Shown: positions 17,894 to 27,225, counted from the stretch's first letter. The stretch is DNA of 64,000 bases from Fidelibacterota bacterium (GCA_002715465.1 PAYY01000013.1:71441-135440), one strand, 5' to 3'. Made by a program: numbers and translations. Notes: a model not told the origin generated them from the sequence alone.

Positions 17894-19063
17894 TTATTCA
17901 ATAATTTCAGTCTCTTCATTCTTAATATTATTATCAGAGTCGAATGACCAATCATCTTCATTTTCTAGTTCAAGTTCTTCTTCATCTTTTCTTTCAAGGA
18001 GATTATCTTTTTCAGTTTTCATTCTAAAGATTATTATAGTTATTGTTTGACCTACAATAGCTACACTGAGACTATAAGAAAAAATTATTATTGTTATTAT
18101 AAAAAGAGATAAAGAAATAAACGTAGAACCTATGTGTTCCATAGTACCCATTAGGTTTGAGGTATCAGGCAGATAGTAAGAATTTAATAATCCTTCAAAC
18201 GGTGCTAAAGGAGAAAAAAGAGCTATTAATGGATCAAAGACAATATTGTTAGACCATTGCATCATTCTTCCAAGTTTTGATCCCATTAGCATATCATGAC
18301 CAAAAACAATATTTATTAGTTGAAAGGCAATATCTGATAGATAAGCTAATAAACATGTAGAGAAATAGACTAGACTAAAAATAATTGGCAAATACAAAAT
18401 TATTCGCCACGGTTGAGACCATGTAATGGAATAATTATGAAAAACTGATCCCATTGTATCTTCTTCCATTGTAGCAACAATTGAATTAGTAAAAAAAATA
18501 GAAACAAATAAAACTATAGAAGTGTAAGCGACGAAAATTGATCCAACAAACCAAATCAGATATGGAATCCCAACGAATAGTTCTCCAACGAATGGGATTT
18601 TACCAACAAGAGCGAATAAAATTGCCATGAAAACAAAGATAAACAAAATAATTAAAATAGAAATAGGAGTAAAAACTGGTGCATGCCAATGTTTTTTTAC
18701 ATAATTAAATGCATCTGATGAAGAATAGAATCCATCACCCTTCAATTGCTTATAGGTAACTCTTGCTACAGCCGTCATACCTAAAGAAATAGAAATAGTC
18801 CAAGAAATAGATCCAATAATCCATAATATTAATGAAAAAACACTAAATTCAGCTGTAAGTAGATAAGGATAGAGTCCAAATTGATCCCAAATTTCTTTTA
18901 AATTCCATCCATTAAATAAGAGGGATAGATACGTCAATATAAAATAAATTAAATATCCAATAAGATTGACTTGTAAAAGTATCCAAATTTTCTTTCCACC
19001 GAGACCTAAACGAGGTGCTTTGAACAGATCTCTTATATCAAAATGAAGATTCATTGGTTGCAT
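17894..19063 (-). CDS. Multi-pass membrane protein of unknown function
   Basis: A 389-residue protein with roughly seven hydrophobic segments: about 28-50, 68-100, 135-205 (two to three helices), 222-250 and 312-345. It ends in a strongly acidic 35-residue cytoplasmic-type tail rich in E and D (near LLERKDEEELELENEDDW). The first 25 residues are basic and soluble. I do not recognise the family; the layout is reminiscent of DUF4013-like or YihY-like integral membrane proteins, but no diagnostic motif was seen. It lies 23 bases downstream of the SPOR-domain lipoprotein gene and is probably co-transcribed with it. Confidence 0.7.
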   Translation of the reverse strand: MQPMNLHFDIRDLFKAPRLGLGGKKIWILLQVNLIGYLIYFILTYLSLLFNGWNLKEIWDQFGLYPYLLTAEFSVFSLILWIIGSISWTISISLGMTAVARVTYKQLKGDGFYSSSDAFNYVKKHWHAPVFTPISILIILFIFVFMAILFALVGKIPFVGELFVGIPYLIWFVGSIFVAYTSIVLFVSIFFTNSIVATMEEDTMGSVFHNYSITWSQPWRIILYLPIIFSLVYFSTCLLAYLSDIAFQLINIVFGHDMLMGSKLGRMMQWSNNIVFDPLIALFSPLAPFEGLLNSYYLPDTSNLMGTMEHIGSTFISLSLFIITIIIFSYSLSVAIVGQTITIIIFRMKTEKDNLLERKDEEELELENEDDWSFDSDNNIKNEETEIIE

Positions 19064-19086
19064 TAATTATTACCTTTCCACAATAA

Positions 19087-19908
19087 TTATTGGTCAATAC
19101 GGACTTTATCAACCCAGGATTCTAAGCCAGATAGTCTTTTTATCTCAATAGCAGCTTTTTTTGCCTCTTCCTTTGAATTAAAAGTTCCAACTCGGACTCT
19201 ATACCATAATTCATCTTTATCTTGGAAGTAAGCTTTTTGAATATAAGCATCAAAACCCAACTTAATTAATTCATCCAAACGATGTTTTGACTGAGCAAGA
19301 GATGATTCAGAATAGAATTGAATAGTAAACCGATCTCCTAATGAAGGAATTGAATCTGCTCTTGGGGCAATTTTAACTTTTGCAGGAACTTTATTTTTCA
19401 GTTTTGGCTCTTTTTTCGATAAATTTTCATTAGATTGTTTATTTAATTCTATATTACTAATATTTTTAGGTATTCTATTCTTATTTAAATCTTTTTTAAA
19501 AGTTTTATCCTTCTCATTTGTATTTGTTTTAATTTTAGGTTGTGGCTCAATTGAAATAGAAGCTGTTGCTGATTTGGATATTAAAAAATCATATTTGTTA
19601 GAGACTATTGATAAACCTTCTTCATTAAAAATAATTAGTTCAAAACTATAATTTCCTGGTACGTCTGGCTGAAAAGACATCTCTTTACCACCTCTGCGAA
19701 TAAAAAGGTCTGTATAGATTAAATTACTTTCAGATGGAAATGATAATATACTCCAAGCATATGAAGGAAGAACAATCCCAATAGGTTCCTGGATTTGGAC
19801 ACTATAGAAATTACCAACAGTGCCGAAATTGGAAGTTGGCTTATCACAGGATGAGGTTAATAAACAAAACCCGATAAGTTTGAATAAGTATTTTTGGGAA
19901 GAATGCAT
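19087..19908 (-). CDS. SPOR-domain lipoprotein
   Basis: The N-terminus has a signal peptide ending in a cysteine (LLTSSC, about residue 20), consistent with a lipoprotein. Residues 30-115 resemble an immunoglobulin-like domain (GNYSFELIIFNEEGLS). Residues 115-185 form a lysine- and asparagine-rich low-complexity linker. The last 80 residues form a SPOR fold (FTIQFYSESSLAQSKHRL; WYRVRVGTFNSKEEAKKAA). SPOR domains bind denuded peptidoglycan glycans, so the protein is probably periplasmic and cell-wall or septum associated. It lies between ndk and the membrane-protein gene. Confidence 0.8.
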   Translation of the reverse strand: MHSSQKYLFKLIGFCLLTSSCDKPTSNFGTVGNFYSVQIQEPIGIVLPSYAWSILSFPSESNLIYTDLFIRRGGKEMSFQPDVPGNYSFELIIFNEEGLSIVSNKYDFLISKSATASISIEPQPKIKTNTNEKDKTFKKDLNKNRIPKNISNIELNKQSNENLSKKEPKLKNKVPAKVKIAPRADSIPSLGDRFTIQFYSESSLAQSKHRLDELIKLGFDAYIQKAYFQDKDELWYRVRVGTFNSKEEAKKAAIEIKRLSGLESWVDKVRIDQ

Positions 19909-19934
19909 CTTTATTGACTTATTGTATAGTCATT

Positions 19935-20348
19935 TTAAATTTCGAAGGTAGGAAAGAAAAAAGCAATTTCTTTTATGGCATTTTCATCTGAATCTGAACC
20001 GTGTACAGCATTATTTTGAACATTTTCCGCAAAATCTTTCCTAATTGTTCCAAAATCTGCTTCTTCGGGGTTAGTAGATCCAATTAGATTCCTAAAGGAT
20101 AAAACTGCGTTGTTTTTCTTTAGAACAATTGGAACGCAAGGTCCGGAAGTCATAAATGAAACTAAATCTTCAAAAAAAGGACGCTCTTTATGTATTTTGT
20201 AGAATGTTTTAGCATCATTATTGGATAATTCCCTTTGCTCCATTGCAGCAATAATAAACTCAGCTGAAAGAATTCTATCTATAATTTTCCCTGTATTATT
20301 TTTTATTACCGAATCTGGCTTTATTATTGCAAGTGTTTTATTATTCAA
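19935..20348 (-). CDS. ndk: Nucleoside diphosphate kinase
   Basis: Ndk transfers the gamma phosphate from ATP to other nucleoside diphosphates. The catalytic phosphohistidine motif NAVHGSDS is present, with the N-terminal [10 protein letters not shown] and the [15 protein letters not shown] helix region. The 137 residues match the short bacterial form. The start is TTG at 20348, in a TTGA overlap with the sucD stop. Coupling of ndk to succinyl-CoA synthetase is biochemically sensible, since the latter makes GTP or ATP. Confidence 0.97.
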   Translation of the reverse strand: MNNKTLAIIKPDSVIKNNTGKIIDRILSAEFIIAAMEQRELSNNDAKTFYKIHKERPFFEDLVSFMTSGPCVPIVLKKNNAVLSFRNLIGSTNPEEADFGTIRKDFAENVQNNAVHGSDSDENAIKEIAFFFPTFEI

Positions 20349-21226
20349 GATATACTCTCCAGTTCTTTTTTCATCATAGTACCGATATCTGCAGGACTAA
20401 TAACAACAGTCACGCCAGCTTTTTTTAAACATTGCATTTTTTCTAGTGCTGTACCTTTTCCTCCAGCAATGATTGCACCAGCATGCCCCATTCTTCGACC
20501 GGGTGGTGCCGTTTGACCGGCAATAAAAGACACAATGGGTTTTCCAAATTTCGAATCATGGATCCATTCTGCAACTTCTTCTTCAGCTGAGCCACCAATT
20601 TCCCCTATAAGAACCACTCCCTTAGTTTCTTCATCTTTATTGAACTTCGATAGGAGATCAATAAATGTGCTACCAATTATTGGATCACCTCCTATTCCAA
20701 TACATGAAGATTGACCAATACCCAATTGTGTTAACTGATAAACAGCCTCATAAGTTAAAGTTCCACTTCTAGAAATAACTCCTACAGTTCCTTGCTTATG
20801 AATAGATCCTGGCATAATACCAATTTTTGCTTTACCAGGAGAAATTATCCCCGGACAATTTGGACCAATTAGAGTACAATTTAATTTTCTTATAAAATTC
20901 TTAACACTAATCATATCACTCGCAGGAATTCCTTCAGTGATACAAACTATAAGTTCTAAGCCAGCATCTGCGGCTTCTAATATTGCGTCTGGACCAAATG
21001 AGGGGGGTACAAAAATAACAGAGGCAGTAGCCTTAGTTTCTTTAACAGCTTCAATTACAGTGTTGAAAACTGGCAAACCATGATGAGTGATTCCACCTTT
21101 ACCAGGAGTTATACCCCCTACAAGATTTGTACCATATTCAATCATTTGTTTAGAATGAAAAGAGCCTTCCTTCCCAGTAATACCTTGTACAAGTATTTTA
21201 GTCTGATTATCTAAAAGAATACTCAT
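20345..21226 (-). CDS. sucD: Succinyl-CoA synthetase, alpha subunit
   Basis: SucD carries the CoA-binding domain and the active-site phosphohistidine. [10 protein letters not shown] (near residue 15), [12 protein letters not shown] (near 120) and [14 protein letters not shown], which holds the catalytic histidine, are all present. The 293 residues are typical. It is fused by an ATGA overlap to sucC upstream and by TTGA to ndk downstream. Confidence 0.97.
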   Translation of the reverse strand: MSILLDNQTKILVQGITGKEGSFHSKQMIEYGTNLVGGITPGKGGITHHGLPVFNTVIEAVKETKATASVIFVPPSFGPDAILEAADAGLELIVCITEGIPASDMISVKNFIRKLNCTLIGPNCPGIISPGKAKIGIMPGSIHKQGTVGVISRSGTLTYEAVYQLTQLGIGQSSCIGIGGDPIIGSTFIDLLSKFNKDEETKGVVLIGEIGGSAEEEVAEWIHDSKFGKPIVSFIAGQTAPPGRRMGHAGAIIAGGKGTALEKMQCLKKAGVTVVISPADIGTMMKKELESIS

Positions 21227-22389
21227 GTCTTTACTGCTTCCTCTACAGCTTTTTTAGCTGCATCTTTGAGATTGTTACCCAAAATAAAATTAAGATTAGA
21301 GTCTTTAAGAAGAATGGTTGCTTCTTTAGCATTGGTACCTTCAAGACGGACTACAACTGGAACATCAAGTTGCAGATTAGTTAGTGCATCGATAACACCT
21401 TCGGCTACTCGATCACATCGAACAATTCCTCCAAATATATTTATTAGTATTGATCTAACATTTGGATCAGAAAGTATTAGTTTAAACCCTCTTGATACTG
21501 TTTCTGAACTTGCCACTCCTCCAACATCAAGAAAATTGGCTGGCTCTCCGCCACATAATTTAATTATATCCATAGTTGCCATAGCCAATCCAGCACCATT
21601 TACCATACATCCAACATTTCCATCAAGTTTGATATAGTTTAGTTGATAACTAGAAGCCTGTATTTCACTAGGTAATTCTTCTGATAAATCACGCATTTGT
21701 TCAATATTTTCATGACGATCAATGGAATTATCATCAAAATTCATTTTAGCATCTAAAGCAATTAGTTTCTCATTTTTCGTAATCACTAGAGGATTAATTT
21801 CCGCAATAGAACAGTCATTTGTGTAAAAAGCTTTCCATAATGATTTAAACATTCTTATACCATTTTTAATTTGATTTCCTTCAAGATTAAGGGAAAAAGC
21901 TAACTGTCTGGCTTGAAATGTAGTTAATCCAAATTCTGGCTCAATCCATACTTTTATTATTTTTTCAGGATTTTGTTCAGCTACTTTTTCTATTTCGATT
22001 CCGCCTTCAGTGGAAACCATAAAAACAAATTTTTCTTTTGATCTATCGAGAACTATTCCAGCATATAGCTCTCGAGCAATATCTATACCTTCTTCAATCA
22101 ATAGACGTTTAACCTCTTGACCTTCAGGACCTGTTTGGTGGGTAATTAACTTCATACCTAGAATTTCTTCAGCAAATAGTTTAACCTCTTCTATGCTAGT
22201 TGCTATCTTTACGCCACCACCTTTCCCGCGTCCTCCAGCATGAATTTGGGCTTTTACCACCCATAATTTCCCATCTATTTTTTTTGCAACTGAAATTGCT
22301 TCATCAATAGAGAAAGCTGGAAAACCAACAGGTATTTCAACTCCATTATTTTTTAAAATTTCTTTTGATTGGTATTCGTGAATTTTCAT
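21223..22389 (-). CDS. sucC: Succinyl-CoA synthetase, beta subunit
   Basis: An ATP-grasp protein of 388 residues. The N-terminal [12 protein letters not shown] and [14 protein letters not shown] nucleotide-binding region and the C-terminal [18 protein letters not shown] and [10 protein letters not shown] segments are diagnostic. With SucD it makes succinate and a nucleoside triphosphate from succinyl-CoA in the TCA cycle. It follows the P5C dehydrogenase gene by three bases and overlaps sucD by four. ATP versus GTP preference cannot be decided. Confidence 0.97.
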   Translation of the reverse strand: MKIHEYQSKEILKNNGVEIPVGFPAFSIDEAISVAKKIDGKLWVVKAQIHAGGRGKGGGVKIATSIEEVKLFAEEILGMKLITHQTGPEGQEVKRLLIEEGIDIARELYAGIVLDRSKEKFVFMVSTEGGIEIEKVAEQNPEKIIKVWIEPEFGLTTFQARQLAFSLNLEGNQIKNGIRMFKSLWKAFYTNDCSIAEINPLVITKNEKLIALDAKMNFDDNSIDRHENIEQMRDLSEELPSEIQASSYQLNYIKLDGNVGCMVNGAGLAMATMDIIKLCGGEPANFLDVGGVASSETVSRGFKLILSDPNVRSILINIFGGIVRCDRVAEGVIDALTNLQLDVPVVVRLEGTNAKEATILLKDSNLNFILGNNLKDAAKKAVEEAVKT

Positions 22390-22392
22390 ATT

Positions 22393-24030
22393 TTATTTAG
22401 TTAACTTTTCTTCCATGTAAGGATAACGATAATTTTTTGGAGGTGCAGAATTTTCTTTAATTGTTCGCTGGGATACCCACCTAATTAGGTTAAATATTGA
22501 ACCAGCTTTGTCATTTGTGCCAGATGCTCTTCCTCCTCCAAAAGGTTGTTGACCTACTACAGCGCCAGTAGGTTTGTCATTAATGTAAAAGTTTCCTGCT
22601 GAATGTCGCAATGCAATTTTAGCTTCTTCTATTGCTTTTTCATCTTTTGAAAATACACATCCCGTAAGAGCGTATGGTGACGTATTATCTATAAGTTTGA
22701 GTGTCTGTTCCCAATCAGCAGGTTCATATATATATATAGTTAATACCGGACCAAATATTTCTTCTTGCATAGTTTTGAAAAAGGGGTCTTTAGTTTTTAT
22801 TATTGTAGGTTCAATAAAATAGCCCACTGAATCATCACACTTTCCACCAACTAGTATTTCTGCATCAGATGAATTTTTTGCTAGATCTATATATCTTTTT
22901 ATTGAATTGAAAGCTGTCTGATCAATGACAGCGGTTATGAAATTATTGAAATCCTCAGGATCTCCCATTTTTAATGTAGAAACTTCTTTAATTAATCTAT
23001 TTTTTATTTTCTTCCATATATTAGATGGTATATACGCACGAGACATTGCTGAACATTTTTGACCTTGAAATTCGAATGCACCTCTGATCATTCCTGTTAT
23101 TAAAGATTCAATTTCAGCTGTTTCATGTGCAATGCAGAAATCTTTTCCTCCAGTTTCACCTACTAAACGAGGGTAACTCTTATATTTTGATATATTTTCT
23201 CCTATGGTTTCCCACATTTTTTGAAAAACAGATGTGGAGCCAGTAAAGTGGACTCCAGAAAGATCTGGGTGTTTCATAATAAATGGCCCTATTTGGGACC
23301 CATTTCCTGGGATAAAGTTGATTACACCATCTGGTAGGCCAGCTTCTTTAAAAAGTTGCATTAGAAACCAAGCTGGATATACAGCACTCGACGCTGGTTT
23401 CCAAATAACAACATTTCCCATTAAAGAAGGGGCTGTTGGCAGGTTAGCGGCTATACTGGTAAAATTAAAAGGGGTTACAGCAAAAATGAATCCTTCAAGT
23501 GAACGATATTCTATCGTGTTGTTAGTTGGTGGCGGTGAATATAATGGTTGATTCTTTTCTAATTCTTGAGCGAAAAATGTATTAAAATTAAAAAAATCTA
23601 CTGATTCACATGCTGCATCTATTTCAGCTTGGAAAACTGTTTTGCTCATATTTAAAATTGTTGAAGCATTCAAAATTTGTCGCCATTTCCCTGAAGTAAG
23701 TTCAGCCATTTTAATATATATTTTGGATCGTTCTTTGAGAGTTGTTTTTGACCAGAATTTCCAAGCTTTAGCAGCAGAGTCAATTGCGAGAATTAATTCT
23801 TTTTCTCCAGCTTTATGAAAACGACCTAAAATATGAGAATGTTTATGAGGGATTAGACAATTTCCTAAATTACCAGTCCTAACTTCTTTACCTCCAATAA
23901 TTAAAGGAATTTCGATTACTTGATTTTTTAGCTCATTAATTTGGGTAATCAGTTTTTTTCTTTCTGCTGATTCAGAATAATATGATCTTATAGGGTCATT
24001 TTTTGGAATTGGTATATTGTACTCACTCAT
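22393..24030 (-). CDS. pruA: L-glutamate gamma-semialdehyde dehydrogenase (P5C dehydrogenase)
   Basis: A 545-residue aldehyde dehydrogenase of the stand-alone, eukaryote/Bacteroidota-like P5CDH group. It oxidises glutamate semialdehyde, from proline, to glutamate with NAD+. The catalytic cysteine lies in FQGQKCSAMSRAYIP and the general-base glutamate in LVGETGGKDF. The cofactor loop is FTGSTSVF, and the FAVTPFNFTSIAANLP segment is typical of P5CDH. The C-terminal RASGTNDKAGS helps specificity. It leads the operon with sucCD and ndk, linking amino-acid oxidation to the TCA cycle. No proline dehydrogenase lies in the window. Confidence 0.92.
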   Translation of the reverse strand: MSEYNIPIPKNDPIRSYYSESAERKKLITQINELKNQVIEIPLIIGGKEVRTGNLGNCLIPHKHSHILGRFHKAGEKELILAIDSAAKAWKFWSKTTLKERSKIYIKMAELTSGKWRQILNASTILNMSKTVFQAEIDAACESVDFFNFNTFFAQELEKNQPLYSPPPTNNTIEYRSLEGFIFAVTPFNFTSIAANLPTAPSLMGNVVIWKPASSAVYPAWFLMQLFKEAGLPDGVINFIPGNGSQIGPFIMKHPDLSGVHFTGSTSVFQKMWETIGENISKYKSYPRLVGETGGKDFCIAHETAEIESLITGMIRGAFEFQGQKCSAMSRAYIPSNIWKKIKNRLIKEVSTLKMGDPEDFNNFITAVIDQTAFNSIKRYIDLAKNSSDAEILVGGKCDDSVGYFIEPTIIKTKDPFFKTMQEEIFGPVLTIYIYEPADWEQTLKLIDNTSPYALTGCVFSKDEKAIEEAKIALRHSAGNFYINDKPTGAVVGQQPFGGGRASGTNDKAGSIFNLIRWVSQRTIKENSAPPKNYRYPYMEEKLTK

Positions 24031-24120
24031 TATGATTGAACCTTTTTATTACTAGTAAAGTTAGGTGACCTTAGTTTGCTAATGTAGTTATTTGCGTTTT
24101 TATTAAAGAAAGAAATTAAA

Positions 24121-24891
24121 TCAGATTATTCCTATAGCCAATGCAATCGATAATAAAATAAGACCAATCCCAACAATTTTTTGAATTTCTTCCATTGTTA
24201 CAGTTTTTAAGAAATGTTTTCCCATAAATACTCCCAATAGAGCTGATATGCAGGAAGCTGTCATTAATGGAATATGCTCTTTTCCAATTGATGAAATATG
24301 TAAGCCATAAACTGTTATCCTGGCCATATCAACAAGACACGCTATTGTAACGCCGGTCCCAATAAAAGAATCCTTAGTAAGTCCAGCATTTGCTAGAAAA
24401 GCACTTCGCATTGCTCCTTGATGTCCTGATAATCCTCCTAAAAATCCGCTAACCAATCCACCTATAGGTAAAAAATTCTTTCCAAATTTTAAATTTTGTT
24501 TAACTGAGTATAGATCATAAATAGCAAAAATGAGAATTAGTAAAGAAATTATAAAGGTTAAAGGAAGTATTTTTTTTTCATAACCTAGTAATTCATAGTT
24601 TAAAATTGGTGGTAAATTTGCAAGTGTTACAAGGAGTTTCGCCCCAACGAAAGAAGCTAAAATAGCTGTGATACCAAACTTAATTAAAACATCCTTTTTA
24701 CAGCTTTTTCCAAAAATCATAAATTTAAAGATATTATTTAGGAAATGAACTATAGCCGTAGCTATTACTGCTTCTTGACTGGGAAGTATAATTAACATGG
24801 CTGGTAGCAATAATGTTCCTAATCCAAATCCAGAAAAAAGTGTAAGGAATGAAGCTATAATTGAGATAATGACAATGAAAAAAAAATCCAT
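24121..24891 (-). CDS. TauE/SafE-family permease
   Basis: A 256-residue membrane protein with about eight hydrophobic segments and two repeats typical of TauE/SafE (DUF81). The first has FSGFGLGTLLLPAM near residue 20 and the second has GGLVSGFLGGLSGHQGAMRSAFL near residue 145. Members are implicated in export of sulfite, sulfoacetate or other organosulfur anions, but many have unknown substrates. It starts two bases after the ArsC-like gene, so the two are almost certainly co-transcribed. That raises the possibility of a sulfur, selenium or arsenic oxyanion substrate. This link is inference. Confidence 0.82.
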   Translation of the reverse strand: MDFFFIVIISIIASFLTLFSGFGLGTLLLPAMLIILPSQEAVIATAIVHFLNNIFKFMIFGKSCKKDVLIKFGITAILASFVGAKLLVTLANLPPILNYELLGYEKKILPLTFIISLLILIFAIYDLYSVKQNLKFGKNFLPIGGLVSGFLGGLSGHQGAMRSAFLANAGLTKDSFIGTGVTIACLVDMARITVYGLHISSIGKEHIPLMTASCISALLGVFMGKHFLKTVTMEEIQKIVGIGLILLSIALAIGII

Positions 24892-24893
24892 AA

Positions 24894-25250
24894 TTAAATC
24901 AAAAGTTCCAAAACTTTTTCAGGAGGACGTCCTATAATTGCTTTATTGTCAACTACTACAATAGGTCTTTCAATAAGTTTTGGATACTTTGCCATTGCTT
25001 TTAATAAAACATTGTCATTCTCTAAATTATCTTTTAATGCTAATTCTTTAAAAATAGGCTCAGATCTTCGGATAAACTTTTTTGGTTTAAGGGACATTTT
25101 TTTACTTAAAGAAAGCAATTTTTTTTCATTAAGAGGATAATTTATATATTCAATTATATTTAGTTTAATTCCCTTGTTACTTAGAAGCAGCACGGCTTCT
25201 CTACTTTTACGTCAACGAGGATTATGGTAAATAGTAATATTTGTTTTCAT
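24894..25250 (-). CDS. ArsC/Spx-family thioredoxin-fold reductase with in-frame TGA (probable selenocysteine) at the catalytic position
   Basis: Reading starts at ATG 25250 and runs to 24894, 119 codons, the normal ArsC/YfgD length. The N-terminus gives ITIYHNPR, then TGA at 25214-25212, then RKSREAVLLL. Ordinary family members read HNPRCSKSRE here, so the TGA replaces exactly the catalytic cysteine of the CxxS motif (residue 13). The rest is intact and strongly family-like: FIRRSEPIFKELAL near residue 70 and KYPKLIERPIVVVDNKAIIGRPPEKVLE at the C-terminus. A hairpin with SECIS-like geometry follows the TGA. Selenocysteine insertion is the best explanation. A nonsense mutation or base error is the alternative. 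The family reduces arsenate or acts as a redox adaptor; the substrate here is unknown. Confidence 0.8.
25183..25200 (-). promoter_or_regulatory. Candidate bacterial SECIS hairpin
   Basis: On the minus strand, 11 bases after the TGA at 25214-25212, a perfect 6-bp stem (AGAAGC / GCTTCT) encloses the six-base loop CGTGCT. The loop lies 18-23 bases after the TGA and has G as its second base. Known bacterial SECIS elements lie immediately downstream of UGA, with an apical loop about 16-37 bases away and a conserved G among its first bases. The lower stem is weak, and a 6-bp stem could arise by chance. Confidence 0.6.
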
Positions 25251-25386
25251 TGTTTTATCTAATTTTTAAACAAAAATTTACCTAATTCATACTATCATTG
25301 CGATATGTATATATGATTGATTTAGAATCAACTTTGAAGTAACTTTCTTTCTCTGCATTAATCCGAGGAGACTTTAAAAAAAATTT
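25251..25386. promoter_or_regulatory. Divergent promoter region, ArsC-like gene / mre operon
   Basis: This 136-base gap separates the ArsC-like gene (minus) from mreB (plus). It contains a short inverted repeat, TTGATT-TAG-AATCAA at 25317-25331. GAGGAG at 25365-25370 is 16 bases before the TTG and 28 before the ATG of mreB, too far to be a normal Shine-Dalgarno for either. No confident promoter boxes were identified. Confidence 0.35.
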
Positions 25387-26427
25387 TTGCAAACAAATAT
25401 GAATATAATTAAGAATGGTATTAGTTCTGCGGGCTGGGTTTCAGGCGACATTGCTATTGATCTTGGTACAGCAAATACTTTGATTTGGGTTAGGACTAAG
25501 GGAATAATAATTAATGAGCCATCAATTATTGCACGTGATATAAATAACGGCTCAGTTCTTGCTGTAGGTAAGGAAGCTAGTGCAATGGTTGGGAAGACTC
25601 ATAAAGGTATAGAAACAATAAGGCCATTACGTGATGGGGTTATTGCTGATTTTGAAGCAACAGATGGTATGTTATTAGGTTTTGTAAAAAAAATAAATTT
25701 TAGTCCTATTGCGAGGTTTAAAATGGTTATTTGCGTCCCTAGTGGGGTTACAGCTGTAGAACGAAAAGCTGTACGTGATTCAGCGGAGCGTGCAAATGGT
25801 CGAGAAGTCTATCTTGTTGAAGAGCCAGTTGCTGCTGCAATTGGTATTGGAATTGATATATCTAAACCTGTGGGAAATATGATAGTAGATATAGGGGGAG
25901 GGACATCTGAAATTGCTGTTATTGCTTTAAACGGTGTAGTTACTAAAGAGACAATAAAAGTAGCCGGAAGAGAAATGGATGGTGCTATTGTTCAATGGTT
26001 TAGGAATGAACATAAATTAGATGTGGGTGAGCCAACAGCTGAAAAAATAAAGAAAGAAGTAGGTACAGCAATGCGAATGGATCAAATTCCTATCCGTGTA
26101 AAAGGTCGCGACCTTGTATCAGGTATTCCAAAAACAGTTGAAGTTTCATCTGATGAAATAAGACAAGCACTGAAGGATTCTGTAACCCAGATTGTTGATG
26201 CAATTAAACGTGCCTTAGAAAAAACTCCTCCAGAATTAGCAGTAGATATATTGGATAGAGGTATAATTTTGACAGGAGGAGGTTCACAACTAAAGGGTCT
26301 TGATCAAAATATTCGTGAAAGGACAAATTTGCCAGCAAATGTATCTGAAAGGCCCCTTACTGATGTAGTTAGGGGAACAGGAATGGTTCTTTCAGAAATT
26401 AAAAGATATACTGATGTTCTTATGTAG
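25387..26427 (+). CDS. mreB: Rod-shape-determining actin homologue MreB
   Basis: An actin-like ATPase that forms membrane-associated filaments directing lateral wall synthesis. Phosphate loop IDLGTANTLIW, connect region GVTAVERKAVRDSAERA, EEPVAAAIGIG, second phosphate loop VDIGGGTSEIAV and the C-terminal LTGGGSQLKGLD are all present. The start is either TTG at 25387 (346 residues) or ATG at 25399 (342 residues, with an amphipathic-like start MNIIKNGIS); the ATG is plausible. It is followed four to seven bases later by mreC. The five-gene order mreB-mreC-mreD-mrdA-rodA is complete. Confidence 0.97.
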   Translation: MQTNMNIIKNGISSAGWVSGDIAIDLGTANTLIWVRTKGIIINEPSIIARDINNGSVLAVGKEASAMVGKTHKGIETIRPLRDGVIADFEATDGMLLGFVKKINFSPIARFKMVICVPSGVTAVERKAVRDSAERANGREVYLVEEPVAAAIGIGIDISKPVGNMIVDIGGGTSEIAVIALNGVVTKETIKVAGREMDGAIVQWFRNEHKLDVGEPTAEKIKKEVGTAMRMDQIPIRVKGRDLVSGIPKTVEVSSDEIRQALKDSVTQIVDAIKRALEKTPPELAVDILDRGIILTGGGSQLKGLDQNIRERTNLPANVSERPLTDVVRGTGMVLSEIKRYTDVLM

Positions 26428-26433
26428 CAGTTG

Positions 26434-27225
26434 ATGAGAAAAATTATTGGATTCATATTCGATAATCGCGATTGGTTTTCACTGCTATGCGCTATATTTT
26501 TTTCTTTAATTATTCTTAATAATAACAATTCCCATAATATTCAATTAATTAGAGGGAAAACAAATTCAGTTTTTTCAGTTTTTTTTATTCCTGGGAATTG
26601 GTTAAAAGATTTAGGGACACTTAAATCTGAGAATGATAATCTAAAAAATAAAATTCTTCAACTTTCTCTTTTTAACTCGGAGTTATTGCGTTATAAAAAT
26701 GAAAATGAAGAACTTCGTGAAATGTTAGATTATAAGAATAACACAGAGCTTTCAATTATCCCTGGTAAAGTAACTAGCAGGGGTCTTTCTCCTTTATTAA
26801 CAGCAATTACAATTGATGTTGGCCCTGGGTATAATTTAATGCCAAATATGCCTATTGTGAATGTTGAAGGAATTGTAGGAAAAACAATTTCAGTTACCTC
26901 TCAAACAGCTCTTGTTCAGTTGTTAACAGATTATAGTTTTCGTTTAAGTGTAAAACTTCAAGAAACTGAAACTATTGGGATTTTACGTTGGCGGAAAGGT
27001 GATATTTTTGAAGTATGGGAAATACCACGTGCTTCTAATGTTAACATAGGTGACAGGATAGTTACTTCTGGTTACAGTGATATATTTCCCTCTGATCTTC
27101 CTGTTGGAAAAGTAATTAAAATTATTGACCGTCCTGAGATGCTTCATAAAATAGCTATTGGATCAGCTTATGTTGATTTCAATAGTTTGGGACATGTTTT
27201 TGTTATAAAGGATTATAATGAATAA
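26434..27225 (+). CDS. mreC: Rod-shape-determining protein MreC
   Basis: A bitopic periplasmic scaffold of the elongasome. One membrane helix lies at about residues 15-30. A coiled-coil follows at about 60-100 (LKSENDNLKNKILQL ... LRYKNENEELREML). The beta-rich MreC domain contains GPGYNLMPNMPIVN, VEGIVGKT and SGYSDIFPSDLPVGKV. In-frame starts are TTG 26431 and ATG 26434; the ATG is chosen. It overlaps mreD by eight bases. Confidence 0.94.
   Translation: MRKIIGFIFDNRDWFSLLCAIFFSLIILNNNNSHNIQLIRGKTNSVFSVFFIPGNWLKDLGTLKSENDNLKNKILQLSLFNSELLRYKNENEELREMLDYKNNTELSIIPGKVTSRGLSPLLTAITIDVGPGYNLMPNMPIVNVEGIVGKTISVTSQTALVQLLTDYSFRLSVKLQETETIGILRWRKGDIFEVWEIPRASNVNIGDRIVTSGYSDIFPSDLPVGKVIKIIDRPEMLHKIAIGSAYVDFNSLGHVFVIKDYNE

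Noticed and set aside
24894..25193. A 99-residue gene starting at GTG 25193 as the real ArsC-like protein.
   Set aside because: It would lack the first strand and the catalytic loop of the fold; the upstream frame through the TGA restores the whole conserved N-terminus from ATG 25250.
25191..25214. The idea that TGA is generally recoded in this organism (as Trp or Gly).
   Set aside because: TGA ends many intact genes here, including murQ, plsX, fabH, sucC and sucD, with correct product lengths.
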